From: a bacterium
Lineage (GTDB): Bacteria; Myxococcota_A; Polyangia; Nannocystales; Nannocystaceae
Reading direction: 5' to 3'
Length of the DNA stretch: 64,000 nucleotides
NCBI GenBank assembly: GCA_024742475.1
Contig: JANSYI010000011.1
Location: forward strand, 1-64,000
Made by a program: the position numbers and the translations under genes. Position 1 is the first letter of the stretch; the number at the start of each line of letters is the position of its first letter. The notes beneath the pieces are model-generated. The model saw nothing but the letters and a program-made list of their open reading frames with translations, did not search any database and was not told where the DNA came from. Of the stretch, positions 56,206 through 64,000 are shown one piece after another.

Positions 56206-57300
56206 TCACCCACAGCCCTGCGGCGCCTCTTCGGAGAACACCCGCGTCTCGTCGTAGCCCACGAGTCGCTCGGCATCGTAGAGGTGGGTAATGCCCCCGA
56301 TCGAGATCATCCCCTGCGCCTGCCCTGGGGTCAGGTTGAACCAGGGGCTCGTTTCCGTGGACGGCGGCTGCTCGAGCGGCGCGTCCCCGTGCGTCCACGT
56401 GCGCTGCATCGTCTCGTGGGCTTGCGCCCCGCCGGCGGTCTCCATCTGATAGGTGTCGGTGGCGATGATCTTGGGGGTGTCCTCGCCGGGCAGGATCGCC
56501 TCGAGTGACGCGGAGGTCGTCCACATCCCCGCAGGCCCCGCGCCCGAGGTCCGCGCGTACACCCGCCCCTGCCAGCCCAGCATCGCCGTCAGCTCCCACG
56601 GTCCCGAGACGCTCAGCTGCCCCAGCGCCAGCGCGTAGTCGAGGTGCAGCCGAAACGGCAGCGCCAGCGGCTGCCCGACGACCGACTCGACCGGCCACGG
56701 GTCGCGCTTGTCCCAGGTCTCGATGTGCATGACGATCTGCCCACCCTCGACCCACAGCTGGCCGGAGGCCGCCGCGGTCTCGGTGCACGCGGCCGCGGCT
56801 TCGGTCCACGCGAAGGTGCCATCGTCGTCGATGTCCAGCGTCCAATGCGGCGTCCCGTCGGGGTTCCACGCCACCGTCCAGGTGCCGACGAGGCCCGTCT
56901 CCCCTGCGTCGTCCCCGAAGGGCGGCGGAGCTGGGAACGCGGGGAGAGGCTCGTCTCCACTCTCGCCGCTGCTCTCGCCTCCTGGCGCATCCGTGTCGGT
57001 GCCCTCCGATCCGCCGGCGGTGCTCTCGACTCCGCCCGTGCCCGTCCCGTCGTCGCTGGGGTCCCACGGCCCGCTGGGGTCGACACCACCGGTCGAGTCG
57101 TCGCCGCCCGTCCCGGAGTCGCTGCCGTCGGCCTCCCCCTTGGCATCGTCGTCCTCGGGACCCTCGCCGGGGTCGTACGCCCCGTCGGTCTCGAACGGGT
57201 CGTCGGTGGTCGCGCTGGGCAGGTCGAACCCCGGCGTGGGGATGCAGCCGGCGAGAAGGAGCAAAGCGACCGAGGGTGCCCGACGATGCGCGGAAGACAT
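56206..57300 (-). CDS. Lipoprotein with long Gly/Asp/Thr/Ser linker
   Basis: A 364-residue lipoprotein: lipobox LLLAGC, then ~115 residues of Asp/Gly/Ser/Thr linker (DSGTGGDDSTGGVDPSG and similar) typical of myxobacterial surface lipoproteins, then a ~240-residue beta-rich globular domain (LVGTWTVAWNPDGTPHWTLDIDDDG, LPFRLHLDYALALGQL, ending VFSEEAPQGCG). The globular part looks like a lipocalin-type barrel, judged only from strand pattern. A hairpin lies directly before the ATG. It follows purB. Confidence 0.75.
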   Translation of the reverse strand: MSSAHRRAPSVALLLLAGCIPTPGFDLPSATTDDPFETDGAYDPGEGPEDDDAKGEADGSDSGTGGDDSTGGVDPSGPWDPSDDGTGTGGVESTAGGSEGTDTDAPGGESSGESGDEPLPAFPAPPPFGDDAGETGLVGTWTVAWNPDGTPHWTLDIDDDGTFAWTEAAAACTETAAASGQLWVEGGQIVMHIETWDKRDPWPVESVVGQPLALPFRLHLDYALALGQLSVSGPWELTAMLGWQGRVYARTSGAGPAGMWTTSASLEAILPGEDTPKIIATDTYQMETAGGAQAHETMQRTWTHGDAPLEQPPSTETSPWFNLTPGQAQGMISIGGITHLYDAERLVGYDETRVFSEEAPQGCG

Positions 57301-57330
57301 GGTTCGGCCATCGACCGCCGCGGCCGAACC
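57301..57330 (-). terminator. 9 bp inverted repeat between purB and the lipoprotein gene
   Basis: GGTTCGGCC (57301-57309) and GGCCGAACC (57322-57330) are a perfect 9 bp pair with a 12 nt loop, 43 nt after the purB stop and touching the lipoprotein ATG. It could terminate purB transcription or hide the lipoprotein start region in RNA. Confidence 0.45.
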
Positions 57331-57372
57331 TTTCGGGCCCTCCCCGGCCCGCTTTGGGACGACTTCCGGCGC

Positions 57373-58809
57373 TCACACGCGCACGCGCGGCGCGAACTTG
57401 CCCTCGTGCGCGGAGAATCTCGCGAGCAGCGGCTGGACGACCCCGGCGAGGAACTCGTCCACCTGCTCGGGCGCGCGCCCCACGTACGCGGCTGGGTCGA
57501 TGACCGCGTCGGTGACGTGAGGCCCGAGCGCATCGTCGCCCCGCATGCGCGAGAGCAGGTCGTTGGGCTTGCCCTGTGCCTTCATGACCGTGGCGGCCGC
57601 GTGGGAGTGCACGCGCACGCGCTCGTGCAGGTCTTGCCGACTCAAGCCGGCCTTGGCCCCTCGCATGATCACGTTCTCGGTCGCCATGAACGGCAGCTCC
57701 TGCTCGAGGTTGGCCGCGATGACGGCGGGGTAGACGACCATCGCTCGGGTGACGTCGGCGAGCAGGTTCATGATGCCGTCCGTCGCGAGGAACGCCTCGG
57801 TGATCACGAGCCGCCGGTTGGCGCTGTCGTCGAGCGTACGCTCGAACCACTGGTTGGCGTGCGTGGCCATGGGGTTGGCGGCCAGCGACTGCACGAACCG
57901 CGCGAGCGAGCAGATCCTCTCGCTCTTCATCGGGTTGCGCTTGTACGCCATCGCGCTGCTGCCGATCTGGTTCTTGCCGAAGGGCTCCTCGACCTCGCGC
58001 TTGTGACACAGCAGCCGCAGATCCGACCCGAACTTCGCGGCCGAGCCGGCGAGATCGGCGAGCGCGGTGAGAACCCAGGTGTCGAACTTGCGCGGATACG
58101 TCTGGCCGCTGACGGGCACCGTCTGCGAGAACCCCATCGCCGCGGCGACCTTGTCGTCGAGCTCCCGCACCTTGTCGTGATCCCCTTCGAACAGCGCGAG
58201 GAACGAGGCTTGCGTACCGGTGGTGCCCTTGACGCCGCGCATCGGCAGGCGCTCGAGCAACGCCTGCAGCGACTCCATGTCGTAGGCGAGGTCCTGCATC
58301 CAAAGGGTCGCCCGCTTGCCCACCGTGGTCAGCTGCGCGGGCTGGAAGTGGGTGTAGGCGAGCGTGGCCAGGTCGCGGTGCTCTTGGGCGAACGCGCCGA
58401 GCTGACCGATCACGCAGTGCAGACGGTCGAGCAGCAGCCCGATGCCGTCTCGAATCATCACGAGCTCGGCGTTGTCCGCGACGAAGCAGCTCGTCGCGCC
58501 GAGGTGGATCACCTTCTCCGCAGCCTCACCGGCGACCTCCCCGTAGTGGTGGACGTGGGCCATGACGTCGTGCCGGAACTTCGCCTCGAGCTCCGCGACG
58601 CGATCGAAGTCGACCTCGTCGATGTGCCGGCGCATCGCCTCGATCGCCTCGGAGGGCACGGGAATGCCCAGGGCTCGCTCCGAGTCCGCCAAGGCGATCC
58701 AAAGCTCCCGCCACAATCGGACGCGGCGGCGGTCGCCGAAGTTCTCCACCATCGCGGCGGTGGCGTAACGGGTCCCCAGCGGGCTACGGTAGACGTCGGA
58801 AGCGCTCAT
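57373..58809 (-). CDS. purB: Adenylosuccinate lyase
   Basis: Cleaves SAICAR and adenylosuccinate in purine synthesis. 478 residues; the fumarase/aspartase signature GSSAMAYKRNPMKSERI (with the flexible loop Ser) and HHYGEVAGEAAEKVIHLGATSCFVADNAEL (in parts) are present, along with YTHFQPAQLTTVGKR. The ATG at 58809 is the start of homology; the frame stays open far upstream but reads antisense through the sigma-factor genes. TATCCT lies 10 nt before the ATG. Divergent from the ECF sigma gene. Confidence 0.95.
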   Translation of the reverse strand: MSASDVYRSPLGTRYATAAMVENFGDRRRVRLWRELWIALADSERALGIPVPSEAIEAMRRHIDEVDFDRVAELEAKFRHDVMAHVHHYGEVAGEAAEKVIHLGATSCFVADNAELVMIRDGIGLLLDRLHCVIGQLGAFAQEHRDLATLAYTHFQPAQLTTVGKRATLWMQDLAYDMESLQALLERLPMRGVKGTTGTQASFLALFEGDHDKVRELDDKVAAAMGFSQTVPVSGQTYPRKFDTWVLTALADLAGSAAKFGSDLRLLCHKREVEEPFGKNQIGSSAMAYKRNPMKSERICSLARFVQSLAANPMATHANQWFERTLDDSANRRLVITEAFLATDGIMNLLADVTRAMVVYPAVIAANLEQELPFMATENVIMRGAKAGLSRQDLHERVRVHSHAAATVMKAQGKPNDLLSRMRGDDALGPHVTDAVIDPAAYVGRAPEQVDEFLAGVVQPLLARFSAHEGKFAPRVRV

Positions 58810-58914
58810 CAGCCGGCGCAGGATAACGATCCCAACCTGCGCCAACAGCGCAAATGAATTTTCCGCAAACCCCGGGAATACCCTCGGCGGCGGCCCAGTA
58901 TCGCCCACACGCTG

Positions 58915-59592
58915 ATGAACCGAACCGCTCGGCAGGACTTCGAAAAGACCGCTCTTCCCCAGCTCGACGCCATGTACGGCGCCGCGCTCCGCCTCACCCG
59001 CAACCCGGCGGAGGCCGAGGATCTGGTCCAGGACGCCTACGTCCGCGCCTATCGGTTCTGGCACACGTTCAAGACCGGCACGAGCATCAAGGCGTGGATG
59101 TTCACCATCCTGCGCAATACCTTCATCAATCGGTACCACCGCACCAACCGACGCCGCAGCGCCCAGCACGATCTCGAGGCGCAGCTGGGCTCTCTGGGCT
59201 CCGAGGCCGCGGTGGGCCACCCCACGGCCAAGGTGCCCGGCCCCGAAGCTGCCACCGCGCAGCGCTTCACCCGGGAGCGCATCATGGCCGCGCTCGAGAC
59301 CATCCCCGAGGACTACCGCACCGCGGTGATGCTCGCCGACCTCGAGGGGCTCGCCTACAAAGAGATCGCCGAGGTCATGGACTGCCCCATCGGCACGGTC
59401 ATGTCTCGCATCTACCGAGGCCGACGGCTGCTGCACAAGCTGCTGCGCGACCACGCCGCCGAGCTCGGCCTCGTCGAGCCCCCGGCCCCACCCGCACCCA
59501 AGACCGACGCCGAAACCTCCAGCGCCGCGGGTGAAGCAACCGACTCGAAGACCGTCTCGATGTCCGCCTACCGCAAGCGAGGCACCGCATGA
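58915..59592 (+). CDS. ECF-type RNA polymerase sigma factor
   Basis: Extracytoplasmic-function sigma factor, 225 residues. Region 2 is ARQDFEKTALPQLDAMYGAALRLTRNPAEAEDLVQDAYVRAYRFW (in parts) with the TSIKAWMFTILRNTFINRYHR core; region 4 is DYRTAVMLADLEGLAYKEIAEVMDCPIGTVMSRIYRGRRLLHKLL (in parts). The C-terminal 35 residues are a Pro/Ala/Thr tail. It overlaps the anti-sigma gene by 4 bp. A GGGAAT (58874-58879) and GTATCG (58898-58903) upstream could be an autoregulated ECF promoter; this is tentative. Confidence 0.9.
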   Translation: MNRTARQDFEKTALPQLDAMYGAALRLTRNPAEAEDLVQDAYVRAYRFWHTFKTGTSIKAWMFTILRNTFINRYHRTNRRRSAQHDLEAQLGSLGSEAAVGHPTAKVPGPEAATAQRFTRERIMAALETIPEDYRTAVMLADLEGLAYKEIAEVMDCPIGTVMSRIYRGRRLLHKLLRDHAAELGLVEPPAPPAPKTDAETSSAAGEATDSKTVSMSAYRKRGTA

Positions 59593-60581
59593 GCTTGGAA
59601 AACATCCGTTCCGAATGCAGCGAGTACGCTGCGCTGCTCCAACCCCACGTCGACGGCGAGCTCGCCGATGAAGAGCAGCGCCGGGTGTCCGACCACCTCG
59701 AGATGTGCGAGGCCTGCCGGGCCGCGACCTCGGAGCAGATGTGGGTTCGTGCCACACTTCGCTCCCTCGAGCGGGAACCTGCCCCATCGAGGCTGCGCGC
59801 CGGCGTGCTCGCAGCCCTCGACGAAGCGGACCAGGCCGATCAGGCGGACGCGGCCGACCCCGCGGATGCAACGGCCCCGCACGAAGATCCGGCGGCGGGC
59901 GTCCCCAACGACGCCCCCATCCCCATCGAATCGGCCCGCAAGGGTCGCGTCCGCGATCTTCTGCGCGGCGCGGTGGTGATGGTGCCCGCGGCCGCCGTCG
60001 CGGCGGGCCTGTTCTTCGTCGCCCGCGGAGGGCTCGAGCCGGTCCAGACGATGCCAGGGGCCGGTCTGTCGGCGGCCATGGGCCACGCGAGGGCCCCCGC
60101 CGAGGCCGCGACCGGCGCTGAGCCGCGCACCGTGGCCAACGGGGCGGCCGGGCTCTCCGAGCTCGACGACCTGCAGCCCCAGCTCGATTTCCCACTCCAG
60201 GTCGCGCCGTCGCAGCCCGAGCAGCGGGTGGAGCTCGTCGGCGCCCGCCTCGACAACGCGGGCAAACCGGGCTTGGGCGCTCGCCTGCGCTACCGCATCG
60301 CGGGTGATCAGCACGTGATCGACCGCCAGAGGCCCATTGGAGGCCCGCCTCCGTCCGGGGCCAAGGTCGTCTTTCGCGGCCAGCCCTACACCGTCAGCCA
60401 CGACACGGGCGCGCCAACGCTCCACTTCGAGCTCGGTGGCGTCGCGCACCAGCTGACGCTCGAGGGTGCAAACCCGAGCGCTGGCAGCCTCGACGTCGAC
60501 TCTCCGGACTTCGCCGTCTTGCTCGACATGGCTCACCATCTCGCTCGTGACACCAGCGCCCGGCCTGCCGCGGGACGCTGA
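59589..60581 (+). CDS. Membrane-bound zinc-finger anti-sigma factor
   Basis: A 330-residue putative anti-sigma factor for the preceding ECF sigma. The ZAS motif is HLEMCEAC (H36, C40, C43) with a conserved upstream DGEL; a membrane helix lies at about 126-147 (GAVVMVPAAAVAAGLFFVARGG). The cytoplasmic linker is Asp/Ala-rich. The ~180-residue outer domain has two beta-rich blocks (RVELVGARLDNAGKPGLGARLRYRI; APTLHFELGGVAHQLTLEG), unusual for simple anti-sigma factors and perhaps a periplasmic sensor. Translationally coupled to the sigma gene. Confidence 0.85.
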   Translation: MSLENIRSECSEYAALLQPHVDGELADEEQRRVSDHLEMCEACRAATSEQMWVRATLRSLEREPAPSRLRAGVLAALDEADQADQADAADPADATAPHEDPAAGVPNDAPIPIESARKGRVRDLLRGAVVMVPAAAVAAGLFFVARGGLEPVQTMPGAGLSAAMGHARAPAEAATGAEPRTVANGAAGLSELDDLQPQLDFPLQVAPSQPEQRVELVGARLDNAGKPGLGARLRYRIAGDQHVIDRQRPIGGPPPSGAKVVFRGQPYTVSHDTGAPTLHFELGGVAHQLTLEGANPSAGSLDVDSPDFAVLLDMAHHLARDTSARPAAGR

Positions 60582-60611
60582 TCATCCGTCGTGTCACGGA
60601 CCACCTCGCCC

Positions 60612-60647
60612 GCCGGCTGCCTCAAAAGGGTGCCGGCGCTCGTTTTT
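60612..60647 (+). terminator. Rho-independent terminator after the sigma/anti-sigma operon
   Basis: GCCGGC (60612-60617) and GCCGGC (60632-60637) form the outer stem around TGCCTCAAAAGGGT, in which CC/GG can pair too; a TTTTT run (60643-60647) follows. It lies 31 nt after the anti-sigma stop and just before the frzS-like promoter. Confidence 0.65.
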
Positions 60648-60650
60648 GAG

Positions 60651-60679
60651 TTGGCCCGGCGCAGACAGCGGGATAGTCT
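60651..60679 (+). promoter_or_regulatory. Candidate promoter of the FrzS-like gene
   Basis: TTGGCC (60651-60656) and TAGTCT (60674-60679) are 17 bp apart; the latter ends 6 nt before the GTG start, with no ribosome-binding site. Predicts a leaderless mRNA. Confidence 0.45.
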
Positions 60680-60685
60680 CCGACC

Positions 60686-62500
<1,815 letters not shown>

Positions 62501-62544
62501 GCGCAGGTGCCTCCACGGGCGGCGTGTGCTAAGGCAGGCGCCTC

Positions 62545-64000
62545 TTGACCAAGCTCCACGGCGATACGTCCAGCCTCAAGCCGAGCCACGTCCGGTTGCT
62601 TCAGCGGCTGGGCGAGCGCAGCGTGCTCCCCGACCGCGTCCTCGGGCCTGCGCTCGCGCGTGACCTCCTCGATGTCGCGCTCGAGCTCAACCGCCGCGTG
62701 GGTCTGTTCCTCGACCGGCGTGGCCGGGTCACGTCCGTCATCTTGGGCGACGCGCACAGCATGCAGCTGCCCGAGTTCGACCGCGTCCGAGGCGTCGCAG
62801 GGCGCCTTCGCGGCATCCGCCTCGTGTTGACCCACCTCGTCGCGCAGGGTCTCGACCGCGAAGAGCTCGCCGACCTCGCCAAGCTCCGCCTCGATCTCGT
62901 CGCGTCGATTCACCGCGGCCCCGCCGGCATCATGGCCGACGTTGCCGTGCTCAGCCCGCCCCCGCCAGACGCGCGGGAGACCTTCATCACCGCGACCCTG
63001 CCCACGGTCCCGCTGGCGCTGCTCGATCCCGACCACGGCCCCCCCGCCAGGCCCGACCTGCCGGTCCCCTTCGACGTGTTCATCCGCGACCGAGAGGCCC
63101 AGCTGGTCGCGGCCACCGCCCGGGCGCGCGCCGAGGTCGACGGCACGCGGGCCATGGCGATGGTCGTGCACAGCGGAGGGCCCACCGTCGAGGCGCGCAC
63201 CAACGAGCTGCGCGAGCTGTGTCAGACCGCCGGGGTCGCGCTCATCGATCTGGTCAAGCAGCGGCGACCGCATCCTGATCCGCGCACGTTCTTCGGCTCG
63301 GGCAAGCTTCGCGAGGTCCTCGTCCATGCGCTCGAACAAGACGTCGAGGTGCTGATCTGCGACCCCGAGCTGAGCGCCTCCCAAGCGCGCACGATCGCCA
63401 ACCTCACAGATCTCAAGGTCATCGACCGGACGATGCTGATCCTCGACATCTTCGCCAAGCACGCGACGAGTGCCGACGGCAAGCTGCAGGTCGAGCTGGC
63501 GCAGCTTCGCTACAACCTGCCCAAGATGGTCGGCAAGGGCACGATGATGTCCAGGCTGGCCGGCGGTATCGGCGGTCAGGGGCCCGGCGAGAGCAAGCTC
63601 GAGATCGATCGCCGCCGCGCCAACGACCGCATCAACGACCTCGAGCGTCGGCTCGAGAAGCTCAAGAAGCAGCGCGATCAGAAGCGGGCTCGACGGCGGC
63701 GCAACGACGTGCCCGTGGTCGCCATCGTGGGCTACACCAACGCGGGCAAGAGCACGCTGCTCAACACCGTCACGCAGAGCAAGGTCGACGCGGAAGACAA
63801 GCTCTTCGCCACGCTCGACCCCACCGTCCGGCGCATCCGCTTCCCCAACGAGCGCGAGATCGTCATGCTCGACACGGTCGGGTTCATTCGAGACCTGCCC
63901 CCTGCCCTGATGCAGGCGTTCTCCGCCACGCTCGAAGAGGTCGCCGATGCGGATCTCCTGCTGCACGTGGTCGACGCGACCGACCCGGACAAGGACCAGC
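62545..64000 (+). CDS. hflX: GTPase HflX, 3' end beyond the window
   Basis: Ribosome-associated GTPase that splits stalled ribosomes after heat or other stress. The visible 485 residues contain the HflX subdomain I (GSGKLREVLVHALEQDVEVLICD, LQVELAQLRYNLPKM, GGIGGQGPGESKLEIDRRR, in parts), a basic helix (RLEKLKKQRDQKRARRRR), G1 GYTNAGKSTLLNTV and G3 MLDTVGFIRDLP. Compared with E. coli HflX there is an extra ~190-residue N-terminal region, which is also seen in HflX of several other phyla. The start is TTG at 62545: an in-frame TAA sits at 62530 and no ATG or GTG follows before the homology. The C-terminal part is cut by the window end. Confidence 0.9.
   Translation, partial: MTKLHGDTSSLKPSHVRLLQRLGERSVLPDRVLGPALARDLLDVALELNRRVGLFLDRRGRVTSVILGDAHSMQLPEFDRVRGVAGRLRGIRLVLTHLVAQGLDREELADLAKLRLDLVASIHRGPAGIMADVAVLSPPPPDARETFITATLPTVPLALLDPDHGPPARPDLPVPFDVFIRDREAQLVAATARARAEVDGTRAMAMVVHSGGPTVEARTNELRELCQTAGVALIDLVKQRRPHPDPRTFFGSGKLREVLVHALEQDVEVLICDPELSASQARTIANLTDLKVIDRTMLILDIFAKHATSADGKLQVELAQLRYNLPKMVGKGTMMSRLAGGIGGQGPGESKLEIDRRRANDRINDLERRLEKLKKQRDQKRARRRRNDVPVVAIVGYTNAGKSTLLNTVTQSKVDAEDKLFATLDPTVRRIRFPNEREIVMLDTVGFIRDLPPALMQAFSATLEEVADADLLLHVVDATDPDKDQ

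Overview
The window is GC-rich, gene-dense DNA from a predatory or gliding-type bacterium, most probably a myxobacterium (Myxococcota) and perhaps the Nannocystis/Haliangium side of that phylum. The reasons are a FrzS-type pseudoreceiver/coiled-coil protein, a bactofilin next to an FHA protein, an ATP synthase cluster with paired b and b' subunits but no a or c genes, an rpoN-hprK-rapZ-regulatory PTS block, and lipoproteins with long Gly/Asp/Ser/Thr-rich linkers. This is inference from gene content; no rRNA or tRNA gene is present to settle it.

Layout, left to right. 1-338: ~120 bp tandem repeats and terminator hairpins. 0.3-2.0 kb: divergent FHA and bactofilin genes. 2.0-8.5 kb: ATP synthase operon (atpF'-F-H-A-G-D-C) behind a good sigma-70-like promoter and closed by a UUCG-loop hairpin. 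8.6-16.6 kb: prmA, rsmE, an RDD membrane protein, a large GspE-N/Glu-Pro/HEAT protein, an EamA transporter (opposite strand), ffh and yacG. 16.6-23.5 kb, minus strand: CheB-like degenerate protein, aspartate aminotransferase, rsmD, a membrane MA-type metalloprotease, a small membrane protein, a PilZ protein and a large lipoprotein with a transglutaminase-like Cys/His/Asp pattern. 23.6-25.9 kb: serA-pdxB, the start of serine and pyridoxal phosphate synthesis. 25.9-31.0 kb, minus: an operon of a protease/propeller/outer-membrane-barrel fusion, a vitamin K-dependent gamma-carboxylase-like (HTTM) membrane protein and a SPOUT RNA methyltransferase. 31.0-38.6 kb, minus: rpoN, a non-coding repeat island bounded by inverted repeats, then hprK-rapZ-EIIA(Man)-ptsH-ptsI and an alpha/beta hydrolase. 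The PTS has no EIIB or EIIC here, so it looks regulatory rather than sugar-transporting. 38.8-43.4 kb, minus: pyrG, accC, a tiny lipoprotein, rpoZ with a long acidic tail and a TerB-like protein. 43.5-50.5 kb, plus: a cobalamin-riboswitch-controlled uptake operon (TonB receptor, propeller-like lipoprotein, second surface lipoprotein, binding protein, permease, ATPase). 50.4-58.8 kb: a giant SNF2 ATPase, a TIGR01777 epimerase, two proteins of unknown role and purB. 58.9-64.0 kb: ECF sigma/anti-sigma pair, a FrzS homologue and the first part of hflX, which runs off the window.

Most genes sit in tight operons with ATGA, GTGA or TTGA overlaps. About ten genes that begin a transcription unit have a TAnnnn hexamer only 6-8 bases before the start codon and no ribosome-binding site, which suggests widespread leaderless mRNAs. 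The parts I consider most worth following up are the BtuG-like lipoproteins in the B12 operon, the gamma-carboxylase/protease-barrel operon, the leaderless promoter pattern and the repeat island inserted between rpoN and hprK.
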